From: Shewanella piezotolerans WP3
GTDB lineage: Bacteria; Pseudomonadota; Gammaproteobacteria; Enterobacterales; Shewanellaceae
DNA length: 64,000 bases
Reading direction: 5' to 3'
NCBI RefSeq assembly: GCF_000014885.1
Contig: NC_011566.1
Location: 3,577,501-3,641,500 of the forward strand
Shown in pieces: positions 52,179-61,211 of the stretch. The position numbers and the translations under genes are program-made. Position 1 is the stretch's first letter. Every line of letters starts with the position of its first letter. The notes under the pieces are model-generated. The model worked only from the letters and a program-made list of their open reading frames with translations, did not search any database and was not told the origin of the DNA.

Positions 52179-52763
52179 TTATGTCCGTGCGACCTGAAGT
52201 CGTATGAAGCGTTGTTCACCACGGTAAGAGTGAACCATCTGTATCACCAGATGACCCTAAGACTCTGAATAAAGTAGCGAGTCTGACAATGTAACGATAT
52301 TTGGCTTATGTCAAATGGGAACTGAATCGTGAGAGGACGTTCTTCCTGATAACCACAATCGGGTAAGTGCTAGGGTGTCAGTATGATGAACGTATGTGAA
52401 TCCATGTAAGGTGCGTTATATGAGAAACAGCGGAAGTGGTTAATACGCTGTGGCCAAAAGGCACGAGAGTTGGAAAGAGATTGGACAGTGCTCTTTCGTG
52501 ATCAAATAACTCTCCGCACTATAGTGGGCATCTAACCTGACGTTGCGCGACATACGGAACAGGGTAAGCCTGTATTGCTCCCTTTGGGGAAAGTGGCCTG
52601 CGAAGGCTACTGATAGTGATGTAGGTAAAGGAGGCTGGAAAAAGCGAAAGCCGTGTTGTAATGATGCGGATACAGGTTGTTATCTGGCGCGAAAGCGAGC
52701 TGACTTCTAGCTGGTCTCCCGTTGCAAGATGATTTGAAGAACTTTATTCAAGGAGAAACGCAA

Positions 52764-54236
52764 ATGATGGCTTCAATCGAAGTTAGTGCATCTCCTAACA
52801 GCGCTCAATGGCAATCCATTAACTGGAAAGCGGTTAAGCAACATGTATTAAAGCTTCAAATGCGCATTGCAAAAGCAACCCGAGAAGGTAAACACGGTAA
52901 GGCGAAAGCGTTGCAGTGGATATTAACTCACTCTAAATCAGCAAAATTGCTTGCAGTTAAAAGAGTTTCTCAAAACAAAGGCAGCAAAACACCTGGAATC
53001 GACGGCATCATCTGGAACACCGATGTCCGGTGTATGGCGGCGGTCAATCAACTGAGCAGAAAAGGCTATCATGCCAAACCGCTCAGGCGGATCTACATCC
53101 CCAAGAAAAACGGCAAACTCAGACCTTTAGGCATTCCCTGCATGATAGACAGAGCGCAACAAGCGCTTCATCTTCTCGCCTTGGAGCCTATTTCAGAAAC
53201 GGCAGCCGACCTCAATAGCTATGGCTTTCGACCTAACCGAAGCGCAGCAGATGCAATTGCACAGTGCTTCAAATGTTTGTGTATGAAGCGCTCTAGTCAG
53301 TGGGTTCTTGAGGGAGATATCAAAGCCTGTTTCGATAAGATTGGTCATCAATGGCTCATCGATAACATTCAATTAGATAAGCGAATGCTGAAACAATGGC
53401 TTGGATGTGGTTATGTTGATAAAGGATTGTTCTACAAAACAGCAGAAGGAACACCGCAAGGCGGGATAATCTCCCCAACGCTGATGTTACTGACGCTGGC
53501 TGGGTTAGAACAGTTGGTTAAGTCTATTGCTTGTAAAACAGGGAATAGAGTCAACTTTATCGGGTACGCAGATGATTTTGTTATCACAGGTTCTTCGAAG
53601 GAAGTGCTCGTCAATGAAATCAAACCGCAACTCATTGGCTTTCTACAGGAAAGAGGCTTAACACTCTCTGATGAGAAAACGCACATAACTCATATCGATG
53701 ATGGTTTTGACTTTCTGGGATTCAATCTTAGGAAGTACAAAGGCAAACTGCTCATTAAACCGAGCAAGAGTAACGTTCTATCATTTTTGAGTAATCTACG
53801 TGAATTCATCAGAAAACATCCAACAATCCCCGTTAACGATTTAATCAAAATATTGAATCCGAAACTGAGAGGATGGGCGAACTATTATCGCCACAGTGTT
53901 GCAAAGCAAGTTTTCGGTTATGTAGGCCATCAACTTTTCTGGCTGTTATGGCGATGGGCGGTAAGGCGTCATCCAACGAAAAGTAAGGACTGGGTGAGGC
54001 GTAAATATTACATGAATCGCATAGGTGGGTGGCAATTCCATGGCTGGCAGAAGATTGCCAACATGGACTGCCATTTTAATCTGGTTCAGATAGCTCAAAC
54101 GCCGATAAAAAGACATGTGAAAATCAGGAGCGCAGCTATACCTTACGACCCCGAATACGAAGCTTACTTAAGTAAGCGGAAACGGGCAAAGGAAGGCAGA
54201 AACTCTTGGTTTGATCCTGTTTTGGCTGCTATGTAG
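52764..54236 (+). CDS. ltrA: Group II intron reverse transcriptase/maturase
   Basis: A 490-residue intron-encoded protein. RT domain blocks are clear: KGSKTPGIDGI (RT0-1), RRIYIPKKNGKLRPLGIP, SYGFRPNRSAADAI, VLEGDIKACFDKI (first Asp), TPQGGIISPTL, and YADDFVIT with the catalytic Asp pair, then the maturase (X) domain with LRGWANYYRHSVAK. No HNH endonuclease motif is visible at the C terminus. AGGAG lies 8 bases before ATGATG, so I start at 52764; an open extension to a TTG at 52722 is unlikely. It acts in splicing and retrohoming of the intron it lies in. Confidence 0.94.
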   Translation: MMASIEVSASPNSAQWQSINWKAVKQHVLKLQMRIAKATREGKHGKAKALQWILTHSKSAKLLAVKRVSQNKGSKTPGIDGIIWNTDVRCMAAVNQLSRKGYHAKPLRRIYIPKKNGKLRPLGIPCMIDRAQQALHLLALEPISETAADLNSYGFRPNRSAADAIAQCFKCLCMKRSSQWVLEGDIKACFDKIGHQWLIDNIQLDKRMLKQWLGCGYVDKGLFYKTAEGTPQGGIISPTLMLLTLAGLEQLVKSIACKTGNRVNFIGYADDFVITGSSKEVLVNEIKPQLIGFLQERGLTLSDEKTHITHIDDGFDFLGFNLRKYKGKLLIKPSKSNVLSFLSNLREFIRKHPTIPVNDLIKILNPKLRGWANYYRHSVAKQVFGYVGHQLFWLLWRWAVRRHPTKSKDWVRRKYYMNRIGGWQFHGWQKIANMDCHFNLVQIAQTPIKRHVKIRSAAIPYDPEYEAYLSKRKRAKEGRNSWFDPVLAAM

Positions 54237-54272
54237 GGTGCTGGGTAACAGAATACGCCTTTGTGGAGGCTT

Positions 54273-54306
54273 GAGCCGTATGCAGTGAAAGTTGCACGTA
54301 CGGTTC
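54273..54306 (+). ncRNA. Domain V of the group II intron
   Basis: A 34-nucleotide hairpin starting GAGCCGTATGCAGTGAAA and closing with GTACGGTTC, including the catalytic AGC triad, followed by the domain VI stem. Confidence 0.9.
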
Positions 54307-54382
54307 TTAGGAGGGTGGCACTTGGTAACAAGTGCCGCCTATCCGACAAAAACGAGCTAACGACTACCATGGACTTGCAGGT

Positions 54383-54490
54383 ATTCATCTGAATTGAGCT
54401 GTGCAAGCTGCTAAATCATAGATGATTTAGCTGAGCCTATAGGGATATATTCACGGCGACTTGCGAAAGCTCAATACAGGTGAATTACAT
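54383..54490 (+). repeat. 108-bp repeat, copy B, downstream of the intron
   Basis: Same sequence as 51492-51600 with few changes, including CTAAATCATAGATGATTTAG. A short further relative (GGTTCAATACAGATAAATTACCG) follows at about 54553-54575. Confidence 0.85.
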
Positions 54491-54593
54491 TCTATTGCGA
54501 CATATTCTCCTAACAATCCAATAATAAGCTAGGTATCACAATGAGCTCCGAAGGTTCAATACAGATAAATTACCGTTAGAGCAAAGTTAAGAA

Positions 54594-54627
54594 GCTGGAA
54601 GCAGTTCATCTCTGCAAAACTTCCAGC
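54594..54627 (-). terminator. Hairpin after the acyl-CoA synthetase gene
   Basis: GCTGGAAGCAG...CTGC..CTTCCAGC; weak T run on the minus strand, 16 bases from the stop. Confidence 0.55.
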
Positions 54628-54642
54628 CACAAGCCTTAAACG

Positions 54643-56547
54643 CTATACGTGGGCGTCGGCATATCCCATGCGAGTTAGGGTATTACGGACTATATCTAAG
54701 GTCACAGGATCTTCTATAGTCGCGGGGACATTATACTTTTTGTTATCGGCGATATTGCGCATGGTTCCGCGTAGAATTTTACCGGATCGGGTTTTAGGCA
54801 GCTTTTGTACCGCGCTCACTAACCTAAATGCAGCCACGGGTCCTATCTCTTTGCGCACCAATCCCATCAGCTGTTTGTTCAACTCTTGTTCATCCAGTGT
54901 GACTCCTTTTTTAAGTACCACTAAACCTAGAGGAACTTGCCCTTTTAACTCATCTTCGACGCCAATCACTGCCGCTTCAGCCACTGCATCGTGTTGACAC
55001 AATACCTCTTCGAAGCGCCCAGTCGATAAGCGATGTCCAGCAACATTAATAATGTCGTCGATGCGGCTCATAATATAAAGGTAACCATCATCATCTTTAT
55101 AGCCTGCATCACCCGTTAAGTAATAACCTTCATACATGGACAAGTAACTATCCACATAGCGCTGCTCGTTTTGCCAAAGCGTGGTTAGCGTTCCAGGTGG
55201 CAGTGGCAACTTAATCACCACATTACCCGACTCATTGGCAGCAACTTGCTCACCCATGACATCAACCACTTCAATTTGATAACCCGGCACCGCCAGCGCA
55301 GGCGAGCCAGCTTTAACCTCAACCGGCGCATATCCCATAAGGTTTGCTGCCACAGGCCAGCCGGTTTCGGTTTGCCACCAATGATCAATAACTGGTTTTT
55401 TAAGTTTATCTTCAGCCCAGTGCAAGGTATCTGGATCGCAGCGCTCGCCTGCTAAAAACACATTCTTTAAGCATGAAAGATCGACACTATTTAAAAATTC
55501 GCCATCAGGATCGTCACGTTTAATCGCGCGTATTGCAGTGGGTGCAGTAAAAAAGCTCTTCACATTATATTTGGCAATAGTTCGCCAAAATGCACCGGGA
55601 TCAGGCGTACCAATCGGCTTCCCTTCGTACATTAAGGTGGTGGCACCCACCAGCAAAGGGCCATAAACAATGTATGAGTGACCCACTACCCAGCCTACAT
55701 CAGAGGCTGCCCAGAAACTATCACCGGCCTCAATGTCATAAATATGCTTCATCGACCACGCAAGCGCCACACTATGGCCACCATTATCACGCACAACCCC
55801 CTTTGGTTGCCCAGTTGTGCCTGAGGTATAAAGAATATACAGCGGATCGGTTGCCTCTAACGCCACACAATCAATATTGGGCGCGGTTGCCATGCCAGTT
55901 TGCCAGTCAACATCTCGGCCAGCTTGTAAGCTCGCTTCAAGCTGACTTCGATTTAAAATGAGGCAATGTTCAACATGGTGAGTCGCTTGCGCTAATGCAT
56001 TATCGAGCAATGGTTTATAGGCAACAACGCCTGATGGCTCAATACCGCATGAAGCAGAAAGGATTAGCTTTGGTTTCGCATCATTGATGCGGGTAGCTAA
56101 CTCATTAGCGGCAAAGCCACCAAAGACCACTGAATGAATCGCGCCGATACGGGCACAGGCCAACATGGCATAAGCGGTTTCTGGCACCATTGGCATGTAA
56201 ATCACCACACGGTCGCCTTTCTTCACGCCGATTGAGTCCATATAGCCCGCCAAGCGGCTAACTTGAGCTTGCAACTCTGCATAGGTAATTCCGTATTCAG
56301 TATCGGTCACGGGACTAACATATTGAATCGCTACCTGCGCTCCGCGCCCCGCCTCTACATGCCTATCGACTGCGTTATAACAAGTGTTGAGTTTTGCACC
56401 TTTAAACCAGTGATAGAAAGGTGCCTCACTGTCATCGAGCACTTTTTCCCAAGATGACACCCAATCTATAGTTTGTGCCGCTTGCGCCCAAAAATGTTGC
56501 GGGTCTGAGATCGAACTTGCATGTAACTGCGTGTTTTTATCTTTCAC
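54643..56547 (-). CDS. prpE: Propionyl-CoA synthetase-like acyl-CoA synthetase
   Basis: A 634-residue ANL-superfamily enzyme activating a short-chain acid to its CoA ester through an acyl-adenylate. The P-loop-like motif is YTSGTTGQPKG, followed by VVRDNGGHSVAL, which is diagnostic for the PrpE branch; later motifs are WWQTETGWP, YYLTGDAGYKDDDGYL and the acylation-sensitive Lys in LPKTRSGKILRGTM. I start at the GTG at 56547 because GGAG lies 8 bases upstream; the length then matches E. coli PrpE (628). It is divergent from liuR and likely serves the same branched-chain breakdown, but its real substrate may be propionate or another short acid. Confidence 0.9.
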   Translation of the reverse strand: MKDKNTQLHASSISDPQHFWAQAAQTIDWVSSWEKVLDDSEAPFYHWFKGAKLNTCYNAVDRHVEAGRGAQVAIQYVSPVTDTEYGITYAELQAQVSRLAGYMDSIGVKKGDRVVIYMPMVPETAYAMLACARIGAIHSVVFGGFAANELATRINDAKPKLILSASCGIEPSGVVAYKPLLDNALAQATHHVEHCLILNRSQLEASLQAGRDVDWQTGMATAPNIDCVALEATDPLYILYTSGTTGQPKGVVRDNGGHSVALAWSMKHIYDIEAGDSFWAASDVGWVVGHSYIVYGPLLVGATTLMYEGKPIGTPDPGAFWRTIAKYNVKSFFTAPTAIRAIKRDDPDGEFLNSVDLSCLKNVFLAGERCDPDTLHWAEDKLKKPVIDHWWQTETGWPVAANLMGYAPVEVKAGSPALAVPGYQIEVVDVMGEQVAANESGNVVIKLPLPPGTLTTLWQNEQRYVDSYLSMYEGYYLTGDAGYKDDDGYLYIMSRIDDIINVAGHRLSTGRFEEVLCQHDAVAEAAVIGVEDELKGQVPLGLVVLKKGVTLDEQELNKQLMGLVRKEIGPVAAFRLVSAVQKLPKTRSGKILRGTMRNIADNKKYNVPATIEDPVTLDIVRNTLTRMGYADAHV

Positions 56548-56839
56548 TATGCATACTCCAGTTAACGTCATCTGAGCGTAATCACGACTACATCTCAATG
56601 ATTATTGTCCTTTGAAGCATTATGCTCCGCTGCACAAAAAATCCCCATTAGACCTTAGAATGAGTAGCAAAAATGATTTAAAACAATACTAATCAAAAAC
56701 CACAAAACAAAGCAAGCAACTGTTAAATAACAATTTAATGTTAAACCACCCATGAAAAAGTCAAACGTTTGTCTATCTCATCAAGCGAGATTGGCACGCA
56801 CAATTGACATGAAAATATTATTTGCCGACCACCTCAAAC

Positions 56840-56855
56840 TTTACCTTTACGTAAA
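56840..56855. promoter_or_regulatory. Probable LiuR (MerR-family) operator
   Basis: TTTACCTTTACGTAAA contains the perfect palindrome TTTACGTAAA (56846-56855) and resembles reported LiuR sites in gammaproteobacteria. It lies 45 bases before the liuR start, between plausible -35 and -10 elements as usual for MerR regulators. Confidence 0.6.
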
Positions 56856-56887
56856 CTTCATATATCGTGCAAGAAAAGTTAATAAAT

Positions 56888-57295
56888 ATGGTGTTATTAA
56901 TGTCAGACAACCAACTCCCCCAAACGACATACTCTATCAGTGATCTATCAAAAGAGTTTGATATCACAACTCGTAGTATTCGTTTTTATGAAGATCAAGG
57001 GCTGCTTAAACCTAAGCGCCGTGGCCAGACTCGTATCTACAATCTGAAAGATCGAGTCAGACTCAAACTTATATTACGCGGTAAGCGTTTAGGCTTTTCG
57101 CTCGCTGAAACCAGACGTTTATTCGAGCTTTACGACGCAGATAAAAACAGCAGCACACAGCTACATACTATGCTCGATTTGGTGGAAGACAAAAAAGTCG
57201 CCCTGCAACAGCAGATGGATGACATCAAAGTCGTGCTCATGGAACTAAATTCCGCGGAGCAGCAATGCCGCGATGCGCTGGCCAATAATAGCTAG
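56888..57295 (+). CDS. liuR: MerR-family regulator of leucine/isovalerate degradation LiuR
   Basis: About 135 residues. The N-terminal winged helix-turn-helix is TYSISDLSKEFDITTRSIRFYEDQGLLKPKRRGQTRIYN, followed by a dimerisation helix (residues 90-130). LiuR proteins control the liu operon in proteobacteria. Starts at 56888 (ATG) or 56900 (MSDNQLPQTTYS) are both possible; neither has a strong ribosome binding site. It is followed by liuA after 104 bases, so it is probably transcribed with the operon and regulates itself. Confidence 0.9.
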   Translation: MVLLMSDNQLPQTTYSISDLSKEFDITTRSIRFYEDQGLLKPKRRGQTRIYNLKDRVRLKLILRGKRLGFSLAETRRLFELYDADKNSSTQLHTMLDLVEDKKVALQQQMDDIKVVLMELNSAEQQCRDALANNS

Positions 57296-57399
57296 TCAGC
57301 AACAGTAATTGATAACACCAACAAAATAATAAGCCTGCGAGTATCACGACACAGATCAGTGGACTCGCACAGATAGACAAATTGACAGGACACAAGCAA

Positions 57400-58569
57400 A
57401 TGACTCAACTCTACTCATCTCTAAACTTCGGCCTTGGCGAAGATGTCGACATGCTACGCGATGCCATACAAGGTTTTGCTGCCAATGAAATTGCCCCTAT
57501 CGCGGCAAAAACCGATCTTGATAACGCCTTTCCTAATGAGCTTTGGCCTGTATTAGGCGACATGGGCTTATTAGGTGTCACCGTATCAGAAGAGTATGGT
57601 GGAGCCGACATGGGTTACCTCGCCCACGTGGTTGCTATGGAAGAGATATCACGCGCCTCAGCCTCAATAGGCTTAAGCTACGGCGCTCACTCAAACCTAT
57701 GTGTAAACCAGATAAACCGTAACGGTAATAGTGAACAAAAAGCCAAGTATCTGCCTAAACTGATAACCGGTGAGCATATTGGTGCATTAGCGATGAGTGA
57801 ACCCAATGCGGGCTCTGATGTAGTGTCGATGAAACTGCATGCCCGCAAAGAAGGCGATAGATACATTCTCAATGGCAATAAGATGTGGATCACCAACGGT
57901 CCAGATGCCCACACTTACGTAATCTACGCAAAAACGGATCTCGATAAAGGCGCCCACGGCATTACCGCATTTATCGTTGAGCGTGGTTTTAAAGGTTTCA
58001 CTCAAGCGCAAAAGTTAGACAAGCTCGGTATGCGCGGATCAAACACCTGTGAATTGGTTTTTGAAGAGTGTGAAGTACCTGAAGAGAATATTCTTGGCGG
58101 ACTCAACAATGGCGTTAAAGTGTTGATGAGCGGCCTTGATTATGAACGCGTTGTATTATCTGGTGGCCCACTTGGGATCATGACTGCCTGTATGGACATT
58201 GTTGTTCCTTATATTCACGAGCGTGAACAGTTTGGTAAATCAATCGGCCAGTTCCAATTAGTACAGGGCAAACTTGCCGATATGTACACAGGCATGAACG
58301 CCGCTAAGTCCTACATCTACAACGTTGCCAAATCTTGTGACCGTGGTGAAACCACTCGTAAAGATGCCGCAGGAGCCATTTTATACTCAGCAGAGCTAGC
58401 GACTAAGATGGCACTGGATGCGATTCAACTTCTCGGCGGTAACGGTTACGTTAATGAGTACGCCACAGGCCGCTTATTGCGTGATGCCAAACTCTATGAG
58501 ATTGGCGCTGGCACCTCTGAAATTCGCCGTATGTTGATTGGTCGAGAGCTGTTTAACGAATCAAAGTAA
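57400..58569 (+). CDS. liuA: Isovaleryl-CoA dehydrogenase LiuA
   Basis: A 389-residue acyl-CoA dehydrogenase that oxidises isovaleryl-CoA to 3-methylcrotonyl-CoA with FAD. Signatures: GALAMSEPNAGSDVVSM (FAD/substrate), MWITNGPDAHTYVIYAKT, and LLGGNGYVNEYATGRLLRDAKLYEIGAGTSEIRRMLIGREL at the end. The sequence around GLDYERVVLSGGPLG is that of isovaleryl-CoA dehydrogenases, where the catalytic Glu lies on a different helix from other family members. The ATG at 57400 follows AGGA; an in-frame TTG at 57382 is open but not needed. First enzyme gene of the liu operon. Confidence 0.95.
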   Translation: MTQLYSSLNFGLGEDVDMLRDAIQGFAANEIAPIAAKTDLDNAFPNELWPVLGDMGLLGVTVSEEYGGADMGYLAHVVAMEEISRASASIGLSYGAHSNLCVNQINRNGNSEQKAKYLPKLITGEHIGALAMSEPNAGSDVVSMKLHARKEGDRYILNGNKMWITNGPDAHTYVIYAKTDLDKGAHGITAFIVERGFKGFTQAQKLDKLGMRGSNTCELVFEECEVPEENILGGLNNGVKVLMSGLDYERVVLSGGPLGIMTACMDIVVPYIHEREQFGKSIGQFQLVQGKLADMYTGMNAAKSYIYNVAKSCDRGETTRKDAAGAILYSAELATKMALDAIQLLGGNGYVNEYATGRLLRDAKLYEIGAGTSEIRRMLIGRELFNESK

Positions 58570-58591
58570 GCCAAAGTAAATTATCAGTAAC

Positions 58592-58612
58592 AAGGCTCGG
58601 TTAACGAGCCTT
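58592..58612 (+). terminator. Weak hairpin between liuA and liuB
   Basis: AAGGCTCG-GTTAA-CGAGCCTT followed only by TTAG. It could slow or partly stop transcription within the operon. Confidence 0.45.
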
Positions 58613-58684
58613 TTAGAGCCCAAATTTGGACATGGGTGACAGCCTTTACGTCGCCCTCTATTCCGCTTCAAAAGGATTGAAATT

Positions 58685-60292
58685 GTGACTCAACTAAGCA
58701 GTCGTATTAATGCTCGCAGCGAAGAATTCAAAGCCAAGTTCGATGATATGGCTGAAGTCGTTCATGATCTTAAATCTAAACTTTCACAGATTGAACTCGG
58801 CGGCGGTGAAGTTGCTCGAGAACGTCATCTGTCTCGTGGAAAGCTGCTCCCGCGCCAACGGGTTGAAAAACTGCTCGACCCAGGCTCACCTTTTTTAGAG
58901 ATCTCACAGTTTGCCGCTTATGAACTTTATGAAGATGTAGTCCCTGCCGCGGGTGTGATCGCCGGTATCGGCCGCGTCAGTGGCGTTGAGTGTATGATTA
59001 TTGCCAACGATGCTACTGTAAAAGGCGGTACATATTACCCTGTAACGGTCAAGAAGCACATTCGCGCGCAAGAGATTGCTAGTCGTTGTCACCTGCCTTG
59101 TATCTACCTCGTTGATTCGGGCGGGGCAAATCTACCACGCCAAGATGAAGTGTTCCCAGACAGAGACCATTTCGGTCGGATCTTCTATAACCAAGCGCAA
59201 ATGTCCGCTAAAGGTATTCCACAAATCGCGGTAGTAATGGGACTTTGTACCGCAGGGGGCGCTTATGTACCCGCTATGGCAGATGAGTCGATTATTGTTA
59301 AAGAGCAAGGCACTATTTTCCTTGCAGGCCCTCCTCTAGTCAAAGCAGCAACGGGGGAAGAGGTGACCGCAGAAGAACTCGGCGGCGCTGAAGTGCATAC
59401 TAAAATATCGGGTGTGGCTGACCATATGGCGCAAAACGATGAGCACGCACTTGAGCTTGCGCGCAAATCGGTGACTCGACTTAACCATCAAAAGCAAATT
59501 GCCGCCCAGCTTAGTCCTGTAAAACCACCTAAATTCGATATTAACGAGTTATATGGCATTGTCGGTACCGATCTTAAAAAGCCTTTCGATGTCAAAGAGG
59601 TGATCGCCCGTGTCGTCGATGACTCGGACTTTGATGAGTTCAAAGCTAATTACGGTAATACCTTAGTGTGCGGCTTTGCCCGCATTCATGGCTACCCAGT
59701 CGGGATTGTGGCCAATAACGGCATTTTGTTCTCTGAGTCGGCGCAAAAAGGCGCTCACTTTATTGAACTGTGTTGTCAGCGCAAAATTCCGCTGCTGTTC
59801 TTACAGAACATTACCGGCTTTATGGTGGGCAAAAAGTACGAACATGAAGGTATCGCCAAACACGGCGCTAAAATGGTAACGGCTGTGTCATGTGCTAACG
59901 TGCCAAAATTCACCGTTATTATTGGTGGCAGCTACGGCGCTGGTAACTACGGAATGTGCGGCCGCGCCTTTGATCCTACCATGATGTGGATGTGGCCAAA
60001 CGCCCGTATTTCAGTCATGGGTGGCGAACAAGCTGCAGGCGTTTTAGCAACGGTTAAGCGCGATGGACTGAAACGCAAAGGCGTTGATTGGTCAGACGAA
60101 GATGAACAAAGCTTCCGTAAGCCTATTGTTGAGCAATACGATAAAGAGGGGCATCCGTACCATGCAAGCGCTCGTCTTTGGGATGACGGTATTATTGACC
60201 CAGCACAGACCCGAGATGTTGTTGGTTTAGCCCTTTCTGCTGCGCTCAATGCGCCTGTTGAAGAGACTAAATTTGGTGTGTTCCGTATGTAA
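58685..60292 (+). CDS. liuB: Methylcrotonyl-CoA carboxylase, beta (carboxyltransferase) subunit LiuB
   Basis: 535 residues. It transfers CO2 from carboxybiotin to 3-methylcrotonyl-CoA. N-terminal crotonase-like carboxyltransferase domain with VDSGGANLPRQDEVFPDRDHFGRIF; C-terminal one with GGSYGAGNYGMCGRAFDPTMMWMWPNARISVMGGEQAAGVLA. Length and motifs match MccB. The start is GTG at 58685, with AAGGA 8 bases upstream. Confidence 0.95.
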   Translation: MTQLSSRINARSEEFKAKFDDMAEVVHDLKSKLSQIELGGGEVARERHLSRGKLLPRQRVEKLLDPGSPFLEISQFAAYELYEDVVPAAGVIAGIGRVSGVECMIIANDATVKGGTYYPVTVKKHIRAQEIASRCHLPCIYLVDSGGANLPRQDEVFPDRDHFGRIFYNQAQMSAKGIPQIAVVMGLCTAGGAYVPAMADESIIVKEQGTIFLAGPPLVKAATGEEVTAEELGGAEVHTKISGVADHMAQNDEHALELARKSVTRLNHQKQIAAQLSPVKPPKFDINELYGIVGTDLKKPFDVKEVIARVVDDSDFDEFKANYGNTLVCGFARIHGYPVGIVANNGILFSESAQKGAHFIELCCQRKIPLLFLQNITGFMVGKKYEHEGIAKHGAKMVTAVSCANVPKFTVIIGGSYGAGNYGMCGRAFDPTMMWMWPNARISVMGGEQAAGVLATVKRDGLKRKGVDWSDEDEQSFRKPIVEQYDKEGHPYHASARLWDDGIIDPAQTRDVVGLALSAALNAPVEETKFGVFRM

Positions 60293-60331
60293 TGGTCATC
60301 CATTGCTATCAGCTAACTTTGGACCTTAACA

Positions 60332-61210
60332 ATGACTAATGAAACCCTACAATTAACAAGCGAACAGCTCACTTTCGTTGACTGTGCACTTAACAATGGT
60401 GTTGCAGAGCTTATCCTTAACCGCCCAGAAAAACACAACGCTTTTGATGAGGTGATGATAAGCGAGATGATTAAAGTGCTAGCGCATTTTGCTGATAACT
60501 CGCAGTGCCAGGTGTTGCTGCTAAAAGCCAACGGCAAAAACTTCAGTGCTGGCGCCGATCTCAACTGGATGCGCAAGCAAGCTAAAATGGATTTTGAGCA
60601 AAACCTCACCGATGCTAATGAACTAGCAAAATTGATGTCCGTGCTCGATAAGTTTCCAAAACCAACTATTGCGCTAGTACAGGGTGCCGCTTTTGGGGGC
60701 GCACTTGGGCTTATTTGCTGCTGTGACATTGCCATTGCCAATGAGCGCGCAAGCTTTTGCTTAAGCGAAGTCAAACTTGGACTCATTCCTGCAGTCATCA
60801 GCCCTTATGTCACACGCACGATGGGCCAACGTGCTGCTCGTCGTTATATGCTTACCGCTGAAAGGTTCGATGTGCAAAAAGCGCTTGAGCTACAGGTAAT
60901 TCATGAAACCAGCGATGAGTTAGACAGCGCCGCAGCGCCTATTATCGCAGCGCTTTTAGCCAATAGCCCACAAGGTATGGCATGGGTGAAAAGCCTGCTA
61001 TCTAAACTTGAAGATGGTGTTATCGACAAATCGACCCTTGATTACACCAGCGAACGCATTGCCAGTATTCGAGTATCAAAAGAGGGCCAAGAGGGCCTGA
61101 ACGCATTTTTTGAAAAGCGCAGCCCCGACTGGACTGTTGATCAAAGCTCAGCAAGTAACAGTTCAAACAATAACAATAGCCATGCTGCCAATGCGCTAGG
61201 AGCCAAATAA
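60332..61210 (+). CDS. liuC: Methylglutaconyl-CoA hydratase LiuC
   Basis: A 292-residue enoyl-CoA hydratase/isomerase-fold enzyme hydrating 3-methylglutaconyl-CoA to HMG-CoA. LILNRPEKHNAFDEVMI, the oxyanion loop KNFSAGADLNWMRKQAKM, and AAFGGALGLICCCDIAIA are present. The RR motif GQRAARRYMLTAERFD is typical. The C-terminal 25 residues are an unusual Asn/Ser-rich tail. It overlaps operon spacing closely (1 base before liuD). Confidence 0.93.
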   Translation: MTNETLQLTSEQLTFVDCALNNGVAELILNRPEKHNAFDEVMISEMIKVLAHFADNSQCQVLLLKANGKNFSAGADLNWMRKQAKMDFEQNLTDANELAKLMSVLDKFPKPTIALVQGAAFGGALGLICCCDIAIANERASFCLSEVKLGLIPAVISPYVTRTMGQRAARRYMLTAERFDVQKALELQVIHETSDELDSAAAPIIAALLANSPQGMAWVKSLLSKLEDGVIDKSTLDYTSERIASIRVSKEGQEGLNAFFEKRSPDWTVDQSSASNSSNNNNSHAANALGAK

Positions 61211-61211
61211 T

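Larger units (their letters stand above)
52187..54347 (+). mobile_element. Group II intron (2161 bp)
   Basis: Begins GTGCGACC, the group II 5' consensus. It encodes a maturase in domain IV and ends in a textbook domain V (54273-54306) and a domain VI hairpin with the candidate branch-point A at 54341, seven bases from the 3' end TCCGAC. It looks complete and potentially active. Confidence 0.87.
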
